Source: Candidatus Ryanbacteria bacterium RIFCSPHIGHO2_02_FULL_48_12
GTDB lineage: Bacteria; Patescibacteriota; Minisyncoccia; Ryanbacterales; 2-02-FULL-48-12
NCBI GenBank assembly: GCA_001819875.1
Contig: MHNR01000023.1
Span: 54,640 to 110,119, forward strand
Direction: 5' to 3'
Length of the DNA stretch: 55,480 bases
The position numbers and the translations under genes are program-made. Below the pieces are notes generated by a model. The model saw only the letters and a list, made by a program, of their open reading frames with translations. It had not been told where the DNA came from and made no database searches. Positions 6,488 through 17,568 of this stretch are shown one piece after another. How positions within the stretch are numbered: position 1 is the stretch's first letter; every line of letters starts with the position of its first letter.

Positions 6488-7528
6488 TTAAATGACTGGA
6501 GTAGACTGACCCAGAATAAAGGATTGGTAAATTTTAAGGAGTGAGAAGAGGAAGCTCAGAATCAAAGGTCCGATGAGAAATCCCATAGGCCCAAAGAAGC
6601 TAATACCCCCTAAAACCGAGAGGATAATAAACAACGGATGGATATTGGTACCCCGCTCAATAAGTTTTGGACCCAAAAATTGGTCTATAAGACCCACGGC
6701 AGTCATCCCCCAGAGAAATAGACCAAGCCCCGGGCCAGTCTCTCCTATTACCAGAAGATAGAATATGGCGGGAGCAAGCACCAAAGACGTCCCAATGCCT
6801 GGGATAAGCGCCGCCACGGCCGCTACCGCGCCCCACAATGCTGGATTGGGAACGCCAAAAAGGACAAAACCGGTGCTCGTGAGCACACCCTGGATCAAGG
6901 CTATGACCAAGGTTCCTTTGATTATGGAGTTGACCGCACGGCCCATGTGCTCAAAAATCTCGCGATCATACTCGTCCGGCAAAGGACTCAGCTTCACTAT
7001 AGCTTCCTTAAACTTAATACCATCCTTTAAGAAGTAATAAAAAGCTATCAGCCCCACGAACAAATTTACAAATATTTTGAGTGTCCCCGAAAACAACGTG
7101 CCGATATTTCCCAATAATAGCTCCATAACTCGTCGAATCTGCGTATCAAGCGAAAATGAACCAGAGAATGCCGGAAAAAACTTGCTAATTTCCAGCCCCA
7201 AAAGACCCTTAAAGCCACCGGGATAATCTTGACTACTTGTTGCAAGATAGGTGTAGAGATCGGTAGCTTCTTGAGTAATCTGTATGCCAAAAAATATAAG
7301 TGGGATGAGCACGAGCGCCAAAACCACAAACACACACAAGGCGGCAGAGAAAGTCTCTCGCCCTCCCATCACCCGCGCTAAACCATGATACAAGGGATGA
7401 AATACCGTCGCTAAAGCCGCCGCGGTAAGCACGCCCTGCATATATGGGAGGAACACCACTAACGCCAGAAAAAATACCAGCGTCAAAAGAAGTATAAAAA
7501 AATTGATTTGTAGATTCTTACTTGCCAT
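6488..7528 (-). CDS. AI-2E family transporter (PerM/UPF0118-like permease)
   Basis: 346 residues, the usual length, with about eight transmembrane helices. The N-terminal pair of helices (FFILLLTLVFFLALVVFL), the polar central region with LYTYLATSSQ, and the C-terminal PxxxxL/GGISFFGPMGFLIGPLIL block are typical of the AI-2E exporter / PerM family (PF01594). Members export small molecules or ions; quorum-sensing substrate is known only for a few and cannot be inferred here. It starts 18 nt after the 7547 gene stop, so the two probably form one transcript. Confidence 0.9.
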   Translation of the reverse strand: MASKNLQINFFILLLTLVFFLALVVFLPYMQGVLTAAALATVFHPLYHGLARVMGGRETFSAALCVFVVLALVLIPLIFFGIQITQEATDLYTYLATSSQDYPGGFKGLLGLEISKFFPAFSGSFSLDTQIRRVMELLLGNIGTLFSGTLKIFVNLFVGLIAFYYFLKDGIKFKEAIVKLSPLPDEYDREIFEHMGRAVNSIIKGTLVIALIQGVLTSTGFVLFGVPNPALWGAVAAVAALIPGIGTSLVLAPAIFYLLVIGETGPGLGLFLWGMTAVGLIDQFLGPKLIERGTNIHPLFIILSVLGGISFFGPMGFLIGPLILSFLFSLLKIYQSFILGQSTPVI

Positions 7529-7546
7529 AAGTTTATCTATACCTCA

Positions 7547-7840
7547 TTATCTCGCCCAGCGACAATCTCCTTTGCCATCTGGACTACCAAACGCTTTTAA
7601 ATATTGAGAATAGACATCCACGCGCTCACAGTCGCGCTTGGTCTCCTCTGCATAGCAGGACTGCGCATATTGCTCACTCGCCGTAAGCTCTGGAGCATTT
7701 TTTTCCACTCGAAATGTCGGACGACAAGCATAAGAAAGCTCAAATGTATCCCCGGACCCCGGCCCGATCAAAACATATCCCAGCACCGCAAGCGCTACCA
7801 AAACCACAAGCCAAATGATTTTGTAAGACTCCGACTCCAT
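7547..7840 (-). CDS. Membrane-anchored small extracytoplasmic protein
   Basis: 97 residues from ATG 7840 (MESESYK). Residues 7-27 (IIWLVVLVALAVLGYVLIG) form one membrane helix. The exported part has four Cys (SYACRP, QSCYAE, RDCERV, GDCRW) that could form two disulfides. The -10 TATAAT lies 6 nt before ATG, so the mRNA should be leaderless. It likely heads a two-gene unit with the AI-2E permease. No family recognised. Confidence 0.65.
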   Translation of the reverse strand: MESESYKIIWLVVLVALAVLGYVLIGPGSGDTFELSYACRPTFRVEKNAPELTASEQYAQSCYAEETKRDCERVDVYSQYLKAFGSPDGKGDCRWAR

Positions 7841-7846
7841 GGGTTT

Positions 7847-7852
7847 ATTATA
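7847..7852 (-). promoter_or_regulatory. Extended -10 box TGTATAAT, leaderless start
   Basis: Consensus TATAAT with an upstream TG, ending 6 nt before the ATG at 7840. The -35 is poor, as is usual for extended -10 promoters. Confidence 0.65.
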
Positions 7853-7913
7853 CACGTCTCTTCGGGTACTTTTCTAGGTATAGCGACGTATGTGCACATA
7901 TTACCCATAGCTC

Positions 7914-7942
7914 TTGACACAACTATACTAACATGCTACAAA
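7914..7942 (+). promoter_or_regulatory. Sigma-70 promoter, plus strand
   Basis: TTGACA (7914-7919), 17-nt spacer, TACAAA (7937-7942), reading toward the secreted protein gene at 8002. Confidence 0.65.
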
Positions 7943-8001
7943 TATAGCGGTTTAGGGGGTTATGGACATTCACAGTATACACTCCAGGAAGGAGACAGGA
8001 G

Positions 8002-8655
8002 ATGAAGAAGTTATTTCTGCTGGTAGCGATTGTGTTATTCGGTGCTGTATTTAGCACCACTGCATGGGCACAGCTCTTGTTCCAAGGGCAAGTAGCCCAG
8101 GAGTTTGGGGAGGACCAGGTATTCGCCAGATTTTACCAAGAATCTGGCTCTGGCCGAAGTTGCAAACGAAACTACGTAGAATTTTTCTACGCAGTGCAAA
8201 AAAATCTTGTCACGGCTGATCCGAGAGACGATTACCGGACATCATTTCTGTCAGCCTACGTCCAGGTCACGGATTGTGGGCAGGGGCAAACTCTGGTCGA
8301 TGGGTTCTACGTATTGGAAACACCGACTGATTTTTTCAGTAAAGACCCATCCGGCAGAAAAGTCAGCGTTCAGATGAGAGACGCGCGAATGACCGGAGCA
8401 TCAGGAGAAATATGCACCTTAAAAGGGACGGTTGACTTCTTCGAAAATGGAACCTACGAGTGGCTTCTCGTAAATCCATTCCCTTACGGCGGATTTTGGA
8501 AGTTTGACCAGATGTTCTCTCCCACGACAAGCATGGGGACCATCACCTTGACATGTAGAGGGACAAGCTGGCATCTGCTAAGGAACGCCAGAGCTCTCTC
8601 CCACCAGGAGTATGATTCCTATATCCAGGTAATAGACTTTACCCAAACGGAGTAG
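8002..8655 (+). CDS. Secreted hypothetical protein
   Basis: 217 residues. A classical signal peptide, MKKLFLLVAIVLFGAVFS then AWA-Q, predicts cleavage near residue 23-24. The mature part is beta-rich and Gly-rich with four Cys (RSCKRN, TDCGQG, EICTLK, LTCRGT), possibly two disulfides. An AGGAAGGAG/CAGGAG ribosome site precedes ATG. It has its own promoter (7914-7942) and terminator (8690-8721), so it is a single-gene unit. I do not recognise the family. Confidence 0.75.
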   Translation: MKKLFLLVAIVLFGAVFSTTAWAQLLFQGQVAQEFGEDQVFARFYQESGSGRSCKRNYVEFFYAVQKNLVTADPRDDYRTSFLSAYVQVTDCGQGQTLVDGFYVLETPTDFFSKDPSGRKVSVQMRDARMTGASGEICTLKGTVDFFENGTYEWLLVNPFPYGGFWKFDQMFSPTTSMGTITLTCRGTSWHLLRNARALSHQEYDSYIQVIDFTQTE

Positions 8656-8689
8656 TCTTTTAACCTGGTAAGATCGCCCCCTAACCGCC

Positions 8690-8721
8690 AACGCCTATGC
8701 ATCACGTAGGCGTTTTTTCTT
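8690..8721 (+). terminator. Intrinsic terminator, plus strand
   Basis: AACGCCTA pairs with TAGGCGTT, followed by TTTTCTTTT. Confidence 0.85.
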
Positions 8722-8735
8722 TTCTCTTAAAATCA

Positions 8736-8764
8736 TTGACTTATAGCATACTTTATGGTATTTT
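8736..8764 (+). promoter_or_regulatory. Sigma-70 promoter, plus strand
   Basis: TTGACT (8736-8741), 17-nt spacer, TATTTT (8759-8764). It would give a ~105-nt leader before the 8875 gene that contains the MGP leader ORF. Confidence 0.55.
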
Positions 8765-8811
8765 TCGTCCGATAACATCTGCTCTTTAACTTTAAAAGAA
8801 GGAGGCACCTT

Positions 8812-8823
8812 ATGGGACCGTAG
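8812..8823 (+). other. Minimal leader ORF (Met-Gly-Pro-stop)
   Basis: GAAGGAGG lies 6 nt before ATG GGA CCG TAG. The ribosome site is better than that of the gene downstream. Such a minimal ORF ending in Pro-stop could slow ribosomes; the regulatory role is inference. Confidence 0.4.
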
Positions 8824-8874
8824 AATCTATCGTGTGCATAGGTCAAAAAATGATTCATTGAAAGGAGTTCCCTT

Positions 8875-9891
8875 ATGGTTTACTGGATACAAATCCTCTT
8901 ATTGCTTGTTAGTCTTGAATTTTCTTTCTCCACCGCCGAAGCCGCACCTCCCCCACCCAAAGACGACAGATGTGCTGAAAACCCTTTCATTGTCGACACC
9001 GATGCCGACATCGCCCGGATAGCCAATGGCTATCATTGCGAGAAACCAAAGGTCGTCATTGAAAAATCGTTCACGAGTAGTGTACACACCCTCACTATTG
9101 AGGCGGGAGAGATAGAGTTTTTGGAAGGAGTTACTGTGCAAAACACGTTGCCGGGATCAGAGATATTCCTGCACGCCCGCACAGGCGACATCCAACTCAA
9201 AAATAGCACAATACTCGCCAACAAAAAGGTAATAATCCGCTGTGAAGCCAAGCATTGCAATGTGCTTGGCCAGAAGAAAAACACCATCAAAGCTGGCTAT
9301 GTAATCATCCAGGCCATGAGATCGGCCTGGTTTGAGGGCACTAATATAACGGCAGATGTTGACGTGATACTCCGCAGTTGGGGTAGCGTGCAATTCTACA
9401 AAAGCAACTACAACGCCATGCCCATGATTCTTGCTAAGAATATCATCATGCAAACCGAGGGAGATGTCGCTCTGGGAGACTGGGTATTTCTCACAGCGAG
9501 CAATCGCATCCATTTGGAAGGTACCAAATGGTCTGTCTGGGCACAAAACAGCAATCTCTCCGGCCGTGTCATTGAGATCTCGGGCGGTATGCATATCGGA
9601 CTCGTGAATACGGTCGCTCAATCCAAGGGACGATTTGCCGCGCATGTAACCGGTATATGTGCATCCGGCATGTATTGCGTTGATGCTGAACGCGCCAATA
9701 TCAGCAGCACAAACGGCGTCATCGAGATGGGTACCCCAAAGGGCCAGGGCACGATAAACTTGTGCCGTGGTAAGTTCAAAGACGCACACCCGCGCGTCCC
9801 ACGGATGAACGGAGCTGACAAGCTCCCCTATCCCGCTACAGTTGCATACCTATCATCCCAATGCGGTGGTAGCGGAGCACAAATAGACTAG
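8875..9891 (+). CDS. Secreted beta-helix-like repeat protein
   Basis: 338 residues. Signal peptide WIQILLLLVSLEFSFSTAEA with a Pro-rich start of the mature chain (APPPPKDD). The body repeats a motif of hydrophobic-beta segments with Gly-Asn turns (EIFLHARTGDIQLKNSTI, VIIRCEAKHCNVLG, IIMQTEGDVALGD), as in right-handed beta-helix or haemagglutinin-like surface proteins. The C-terminal third of the 648-residue surface protein at 34928 has the same style. AAGGAG precedes ATG. Single-gene unit between promoter 8736 and terminator 9931. Role on the cell surface is inferred. Confidence 0.7.
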   Translation: MVYWIQILLLLVSLEFSFSTAEAAPPPPKDDRCAENPFIVDTDADIARIANGYHCEKPKVVIEKSFTSSVHTLTIEAGEIEFLEGVTVQNTLPGSEIFLHARTGDIQLKNSTILANKKVIIRCEAKHCNVLGQKKNTIKAGYVIIQAMRSAWFEGTNITADVDVILRSWGSVQFYKSNYNAMPMILAKNIIMQTEGDVALGDWVFLTASNRIHLEGTKWSVWAQNSNLSGRVIEISGGMHIGLVNTVAQSKGRFAAHVTGICASGMYCVDAERANISSTNGVIEMGTPKGQGTINLCRGKFKDAHPRVPRMNGADKLPYPATVAYLSSQCGGSGAQID

Positions 9892-9906
9892 CTAAACATT
9901 TTTTAA

Positions 9907-12833
<2,927 letters not shown>

Positions 12834-12847
12834 GCGATACACACCGT

Positions 12848-13852
12848 TTATACATTCGGGTAAGCCGCACGCACAATCGTCTCTACTTCACCAGCGGTAC
12901 GTGCCTCCATGAGACGCACCCGCAATTCTTTTGCCCCCTCAAATCCTACTACGTATGCCTTGTAGTGTTTTTTCATCACATCAAAATTTTTCTTGCCATA
13001 AAACAGTTCCTCAAAAAGATAGATATGCTCGAGCATCACCCGAAAACGCTCCTCCAAAGACTTTGTAGCGGTGTCTCCCATCGGACTAAAAAACCATGGG
13101 TTACCAAAAATACCGCGACCAATCATCACGCCATCAGCCCCAGTCTCCTCTACCCGTTCTGCCGCCTCAGTAAGATTCGAGACATCGCCATTACCAAGTA
13201 TCAATGGTCTCTGATCCTCCGGTAGAGCACGCGCCATTGCCACGGCACGCGCCACCACATCCCAATGCGCCGGCACCAGTGACATTTCTTTTTTGGTACG
13301 CGCATGAAGTGTAATAGCGGCAAGATCCATCTCAAAGAGATGCCCCAACCATTCTTCCAAAGCAATTGCATTAAATCCAATACGCGTTTTTACTGATACC
13401 GGCAAATCTCCCGCACCTGATTGCGTTGCTTGCACAATCTCTTTGGCGAGCACCGGGTTTTGGATATGCGCGGCTCCTGCGCCTTGTTTGACAACATTGC
13501 GCTCGGGACATCCCATATTAATATCAATACCGTCAAATCCGAGCTCACGTGCAAGACGCGCACATGCATAAAAATTGTCCGGGTTTGCGCCAAAAAATTG
13601 CGCCACAATCGGATGCTCCCCCTCTGTATACCAAAGATCACGCAGTAAAATCTCGCGACCCGGAGAACAGAGGCCATCGCAAGAAACAAACTCCGTCCAC
13701 ATAATATCTGGCTTGCCGTATTTGGTAATAATCCGCCGAAAAGCGGCATCCGTGACATCGGCCATCGGTGCAAGAGCCCATATTGGTTTTTTGAGCGCCC
13801 CCCAAAATCCCCTTTGCATACGAAGATAATTAGCCTCTATACGGTAAGCCAT
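12848..13852 (-). CDS. dus: tRNA-dihydrouridine synthase
   Basis: 334 residues, FMN-dependent Dus family (COG0042). APMADVTDAAFR is the N-terminal FMN-binding motif; INMGCPERNVVKQGAGAA contains the catalytic Cys region; SVKTRIGF, LHARTKKE, ILGNGDVSN and GVMIGRGIFGNPW are the conserved barrel motifs. Reduces uridine to dihydrouridine in tRNA. The start at 13852 is the longest; ATG 13819 (MQRGFWG) is an alternative. Convergent with gpmI, only 14 nt apart, with no obvious shared terminator. Which Dus subtype is not clear. Confidence 0.93.
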   Translation of the reverse strand: MAYRIEANYLRMQRGFWGALKKPIWALAPMADVTDAAFRRIITKYGKPDIMWTEFVSCDGLCSPGREILLRDLWYTEGEHPIVAQFFGANPDNFYACARLARELGFDGIDINMGCPERNVVKQGAGAAHIQNPVLAKEIVQATQSGAGDLPVSVKTRIGFNAIALEEWLGHLFEMDLAAITLHARTKKEMSLVPAHWDVVARAVAMARALPEDQRPLILGNGDVSNLTEAAERVEETGADGVMIGRGIFGNPWFFSPMGDTATKSLEERFRVMLEHIYLFEELFYGKKNFDVMKKHYKAYVVGFEGAKELRVRLMEARTAGEVETIVRAAYPNV

Positions 13853-13870
13853 TTTGGGAAAATGCGCAAC

Positions 13871-13901
13871 AAAAACCCCGCACGCTCATGTGTGGGGTTT
13901 T
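13871..13901 (-). terminator. Intrinsic terminator for cupin gene
   Basis: On the minus strand CCCCACAC-ATGAGC-GTGCGGGG is followed by TTTTTG. Confidence 0.8.
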
Positions 13902-13917
13902 GAGTCTGAAAAGTGGC

Positions 13918-14286
13918 CTAGTGTCCCTCTGCCGCGTCCGCCTCGGCCTTGGTTTTGTGTATCGTACCCGGCTGATGCTCTGGCGGAGCATACACCGTAA
14001 TCAGCTTCATGTCTCCCGATCCTGTATTTACAAAATTATGCTTGGTACCAGCTGGCACGAACACCAGGTGACCGGCGACTATGGATTTTTTCTCGTCATC
14101 CAAGATAGCCTCTCCGGCACCTTCCACAAAAAGAAGTGTCTGATCTACCTCATGCACCTCCATGCCAATCTCCCCGCCCGCAGGAATACTCATCACTACC
14201 ACCTGACTGTGCAATCCGGTAACTATCTCTTGCCGAAAAAATGTATTTTCGCGTACAATACGCATAATATCATCGTGAAATTTCAT
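13918..14286 (-). CDS. Cupin domain protein
   Basis: 122 residues from ATG 14286 (MKFHDD). A single conserved beta-barrel: PAGGEIGMEVHEVDQTLLFVEG is cupin motif 1 with one His and Glu, and VFVPAGTKHNFVN is motif 2 with the metal-binding His. The first motif has only one His, so metal binding may be altered. Small cupins of this type include mannose-6-phosphate isomerase-like and sugar-binding proteins; substrate unknown. It is a single-gene unit closed by the terminator at 13871. Confidence 0.88.
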   Translation of the reverse strand: MKFHDDIMRIVRENTFFRQEIVTGLHSQVVVMSIPAGGEIGMEVHEVDQTLLFVEGAGEAILDDEKKSIVAGHLVFVPAGTKHNFVNTGSGDMKLITVYAPPEHQPGTIHKTKAEADAAEGH

Positions 14287-14389
14287 ATAGGTACATGTAT
14301 TAGCTCTGATAAGAAAGTCTAGCCATTGTAGCAGATACAAACCGCATCTCCAACGAACCGACAAAATCTTCCGCTATACACAGGATTCA

Positions 14390-14418
14390 TTGCAAACATA
14401 ATTTCCACGCGATACCAT
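14390..14418 (+). promoter_or_regulatory. Promoter with leaderless start
   Basis: TTGCAA (14390-14395), 17-nt spacer, TACCAT (14413-14418), then 6 nt to ATG 14425. Confidence 0.55.
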
Positions 14419-14424
14419 ATACTC

Positions 14425-14658
14425 ATGGCTACTAAAAAATACAAACAAGACCCTTGGCGTATTGCTTTGGTCTCCACGCTTGTTATCCTTTGTGTCATTA
14501 TGGTCGGGTTTCTCTCTGTAGAGATTACTAATCATTACCAAAAAGCAGGCGCTCCTGTTGTCGCACAAAAACACTACCAAGCGGCAAACACCGCAAGCGT
14601 CGTGCCACTCCCTCCACCGCCACCCTCCGCGCCACCCGCACCTCCTATTGCAGAGTAG
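14425..14658 (+). CDS. Single-span membrane protein with Pro-rich tail
   Basis: 77 residues: basic N-terminus (MATKKYKQDPWR), one helix (IALVSTLVILCVIMVGFLSV), then an exported tail ending in a run of Pro with Ala and Ser. The tail may span or touch the cell wall; this is inference. Its mRNA is probably leaderless (promoter 14390-14418). Followed by a strong terminator. Confidence 0.65.
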   Translation: MATKKYKQDPWRIALVSTLVILCVIMVGFLSVEITNHYQKAGAPVVAQKHYQAANTASVVPLPPPPPSAPPAPPIAE

Positions 14659-14666
14659 CGCACCTA

Positions 14667-14695
14667 ATATCACCCCGCTCGGGGTGATATTTTTG
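14667..14695 (+). terminator. Intrinsic terminator, plus strand
   Basis: ATATCACCCC-GCTC-GGGGTGATAT, a 10-bp perfect stem, followed by TTTTG. Confidence 0.88.
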
Positions 14696-14696
14696 T

Positions 14697-14722
14697 AAAA
14701 AAAGAGCCTCATATGAGACCCT
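14697..14722 (-). terminator. Probable terminator, minus strand
   Basis: GGTCTC-ATAT-GAGGCTC followed by TTTTTTTAC on the minus strand, beyond the stop of the small zinc-ribbon gene at 14738. Confidence 0.55.
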
Positions 14723-14737
14723 CGTGGTATTGCTGTA

Positions 14738-14884
14738 TTAATTCGCCTCTCCTGTGCCGCCGCATGCGGTACATAGTTGTCCGTTTTTGGTTGCGTTGCC
14801 CCCGCATACTCCACAGAGATCAATCTGTGTCCCTTTTTTGCTATCCAGTCGCACCAGCTTCGGGCGCTCACCTGCCTTAGCCAC
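14738..14884 (-). CDS. Small zinc-ribbon protein (DnaJ-like CxxCxG pairs)
   Basis: 48 residues with a GTG start chosen because AAGGGAGG lies 9 nt upstream. The second half has LCGVCGGN and LCTACGGTG, two CxxCxG knuckles like half of the DnaJ zinc centre. It probably binds one zinc ion; partners are unknown. Too short for most gene finders, but ribosome site, Cys spacing and terminator agree. Confidence 0.6.
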   Translation of the reverse strand: MAKAGERPKLVRLDSKKGTQIDLCGVCGGNATKNGQLCTACGGTGEAN

Positions 14885-15011
14885 GATACAATACCTCCCT
14901 TACACATAACCAAAAAAGTTGTCCGCTATAATTTGTATAATCTTATACTCATAAATTCAATGGCAATTTTCCCCCATGTCCCTATAATAAAACTAGATTG
15001 AAAGGAGGGTT

Positions 15012-15464
15012 ATGTGTATGCGCCGGGGTTTGATGCTGACTGTTCTTTTCCTTGTAGCAATACCTCTTCCCATATCTGCCCGAGATCTCTGTCATTTTGT
15101 AGCACCACGCACAGAGCCGGCAATACTCGCGAGCTTTGTTTGGCAGGATGGACATTGTAGCGTAGGAGTACGCACCGACGGGCGCGGCATCGTAGTAGAA
15201 GCCTGCGACGAAGACTGGTTTCGAGGAGCGCTTTTCGAGCGCATCGATATCTTTCAGGACGCAAATGGACAAGTAATATATCAGCGAGACTGGATGGAGG
15301 TACTTCCCGTGCGCAGTAGTGCAGTACAATTTGGCGTACGCGCGCTCCAATACGACGTCTTCTGGCCTGTTTGCAAACCAACCCTCGCTTTACATGTACC
15401 AGAAGAGGTACAAGAATTATTTTTTGGCATGTATGCCATTGGCGAGCTGTATATTCCGCGGTAA
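15012..15464 (+). CDS. Secreted hypothetical protein
   Basis: 150 residues. Signal peptide RRGLMLTVLFLVAIPLPISA with likely cleavage at SA-R. The mature part has four Cys (DLCHFV, GHCSVG, EACDED, PVCKPT), suggesting two disulfides, and an acidic, aromatic-rich composition. AAAGGAGG precedes ATG. The stop codon lies within the left arm region of its terminator. Unknown family; probably extracytoplasmic. Confidence 0.7.
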   Translation: MCMRRGLMLTVLFLVAIPLPISARDLCHFVAPRTEPAILASFVWQDGHCSVGVRTDGRGIVVEACDEDWFRGALFERIDIFQDANGQVIYQRDWMEVLPVRSSAVQFGVRALQYDVFWPVCKPTLALHVPEEVQELFFGMYAIGELYIPR

Positions 15465-15483
15465 TACCTGCGGAATTTTTATT
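15453..15483 (+). terminator. Intrinsic terminator overlapping stop codon
   Basis: ATTCCGC pairs with GCGGAAT, followed by TTTTATT. The TAA stop of the 150-residue protein lies inside the loop. Confidence 0.8.
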
Positions 15484-15509
15484 GACATTTATATCAACAA
15501 TGTTATAGT
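15482..15509 (+). promoter_or_regulatory. Sigma-70 promoter, plus strand
   Basis: TTGACA (15482-15487), 16-nt spacer, TATAGT (15504-15509). It starts in the tail of the preceding terminator and drives the M16 peptidase gene. Confidence 0.75.
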
Positions 15510-15546
15510 AAAGCCGGAATAATTTTACAATTGAAGGGGGTAGTCC

Positions 15547-16839
15547 ATGACCCAAATTGGATTAGACGCCGGGTATGAGGGAGTCCGGAGAAAGTACGAC
15601 ACCGCAATCTTTGAGGAAAGGAGATTAAGCAATGGTATCAGGGTATGGTGGCAAAAATCGCCAATCTTAACTGACGATGGGGGTACGCTTATCATAACTC
15701 TACCTAATATCGGATCCCAGATAGACCCCGCTCATATGCCGGGCGTGGCGCATTTCTTTGAGCATATGCCCATGCGGAGCACAATTGGCAGGCAGTCTAC
15801 AGAGGAGCTCTATCTTCCCATCGCGCGCATCGGCGGCAGTATGAGCGCTGGGACATCCAAGGGATGGACACAATTTTCCGTCTACACGCCCAAAAGCAAT
15901 TTTTTGCTCGCGGCAGAAACAGCCTATGAGATAGCCTTGCGCCCAAACTTAGATCAAAGAATCGTAGAGCTTGAAGCAGGCACAATCCAAGAGGAGTATA
16001 AAAGACTGGATAGAGAAGGCTCTACACACGAGTACAACACCTTTTCCGCATTTTTGTTTGGCAACCACCACCCCATGGCCCACCATCCCATCGGCACCCT
16101 TGAGAGTATCTCCCGAATAGATGAATCTATTCTGAGGCAATTTCATGAAGCATACTACCATACCGGAAACCTGCACATCATCGTCGGAGAATCATTTGCC
16201 GAGGATGAACGAAACTTCCGTATCTTAGAAAGTACGTTTGGTAGCCTTGCCCATACTCCCGCAACGGAGATCGATAGAGACTTTTCTTTTCTCTTTTCTA
16301 AGCGAGACAGAACAGTCGTCAGAGAACCAAGGTGCGGCAGAACCTCTCTACATCTCGTATACCCAATACACCCAAGTACAGCCGAGGATGAATTTGCCCT
16401 GCGACTTATTGCACGTGCTCTTGCTGGAGAAAAATATTCTCCGCTTCTCATTAAATTACGAGAGCGTATGGGAGCGGTATATGGAATAGGACTATGTACT
16501 GTAAACACAGCCCCTGCATACTGGCAATTCGAAACACATATCCCAATCCGACAGAGCTTGTTTACTGCGGCAATAAACACGTTCCAAGATGTGTTGTCTG
16601 CCGCAGATGAAGCTCTTTTCAGGGAGACGCAACAACAAAGACAGATTGGTCGCCAAACATCTTTTCAATCACCGTCAAAAGCATGTCATGGTCTCGTTAG
16701 AGAATTAATAGAGGAAAGACCATACTCCTGGCATGAAACTGAACAGCTACAGGATGAGACGACAATCCAAAGACTCCTTTACTGGAAGGAGTACCTCCTT
16801 GACACTACGCCATCGATTCTCGAAATTATAGCAACCTAA
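15547..16839 (+). CDS. M16 family zinc metallopeptidase (pitrilysin/processing-peptidase type)
   Basis: 430 residues, a half-size M16 protein with one catalytic and one inactive-like domain. HFFEH at 69-73 is the inverted zinc motif HxxEH with intact ligands and catalytic Glu; the distal Glu ligand lies in AGTIQEEYKR near 149. No signal peptide, so it acts in the cytoplasm or is released. M16B peptidases often work as pairs with an inactive partner; no partner is adjacent. GAAGGGGG precedes ATG. Own promoter 15482-15509 and terminator that overlaps the stop codon. Confidence 0.9.
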   Translation: MTQIGLDAGYEGVRRKYDTAIFEERRLSNGIRVWWQKSPILTDDGGTLIITLPNIGSQIDPAHMPGVAHFFEHMPMRSTIGRQSTEELYLPIARIGGSMSAGTSKGWTQFSVYTPKSNFLLAAETAYEIALRPNLDQRIVELEAGTIQEEYKRLDREGSTHEYNTFSAFLFGNHHPMAHHPIGTLESISRIDESILRQFHEAYYHTGNLHIIVGESFAEDERNFRILESTFGSLAHTPATEIDRDFSFLFSKRDRTVVREPRCGRTSLHLVYPIHPSTAEDEFALRLIARALAGEKYSPLLIKLRERMGAVYGIGLCTVNTAPAYWQFETHIPIRQSLFTAAINTFQDVLSAADEALFRETQQQRQIGRQTSFQSPSKACHGLVRELIEERPYSWHETEQLQDETTIQRLLYWKEYLLDTTPSILEIIAT

Positions 16840-16860
16840 AAAGTTGCTTTTTTATTTTTT
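16830..16860 (+). terminator. Intrinsic terminator overlapping stop codon
   Basis: AGCAAC-(CTAAAAA)-GTTGCT followed by TTTTTATTTTTT. The TAA stop of the peptidase gene is in the loop. Confidence 0.83.
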
Positions 16861-16861
16861 C

Positions 16862-17497
16862 CTACCCGCCCGATTGCCAGCGGAGTATCGCGTCAAATGG
16901 ATAGATGAGCATAATGACATTGAGTGCGAGATTGTCGCGGATATAGTACCCGACAAATAGCTCCATAATAATCGCAAGTGCCACCGTCACCCATACTGGG
17001 AGTTTGCGTGCAAGCCAAAACCCAAGCATCATCGCCAAAATATCCATAGTGGAGTTCAGCACCGAGTCACCATAGTAATCAAGCGAGATCGTTACCTCAC
17101 GGTAGCGATTGATAATGGTGTTCGTATTTTCCAGTATCTCCCAGGCGGCTTCTGCAATAGTAGCAAGGATAAGACGCAAGCCAAACGTACCGCGCGGGAA
17201 AAGTTTGCGGGCGATCCAGTAAAATATAAATCCGTGGATGATATGCGAAAATGTATACCAGTCGGAAATATGCTGGGAGTTCTGTGAGCTCAATACCACG
17301 CCGTGCCAAAGTTTGATATATCCGCACTTGCACCAGGGCACACGTCCCAGCCAAAGCTCGATAAACGCGGTAAACCCCACTATCCCTGCAATAAGGAATG
17401 CATCAAGTGACCGCATAGGCCAAAAACGTCGCGCTAAAAACACCGGGAGCAAAGACCCCACCACAAACCCGAAAACCAAAAAATAGTCAGCAATCAT
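16862..17497 (-). CDS. DUF2585 family membrane protein
   Basis: 211 residues, five or six predicted membrane helices. WLGRVPWCKCGYIKLWHG and SDWYTFSHIIHGFIFYW, then EAAWEILENTNTIINRYRE and LDYYGDSVLNSTMDIL, match the conserved blocks of DUF2585/UPF0314 as I remember them. The polar in-membrane His, Glu and Asp suggest an enzyme-like site, but function is unknown. Convergent with the M16 gene and separated from it by only 22 nt. Confidence 0.8.
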   Translation of the reverse strand: MIADYFLVFGFVVGSLLPVFLARRFWPMRSLDAFLIAGIVGFTAFIELWLGRVPWCKCGYIKLWHGVVLSSQNSQHISDWYTFSHIIHGFIFYWIARKLFPRGTFGLRLILATIAEAAWEILENTNTIINRYREVTISLDYYGDSVLNSTMDILAMMLGFWLARKLPVWVTVALAIIMELFVGYYIRDNLALNVIMLIYPFDAILRWQSGG

Positions 17498-17535
17498 GCT
17501 AATAGTACTATGTTCCAGTATACGGCAGAGTTATG

Positions 17536-17568
17536 AAAAGAAAAACCGCCTGGTTTGAAAATGGCGGT
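17536..17568 (-). terminator. Intrinsic terminator, minus strand
   Basis: ACCGCC-(12 nt)-GGCGGT followed by TTTTCTTTTC on the minus strand. It ends transcripts arriving from the carboxypeptidase and small ORF region. Confidence 0.78.
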
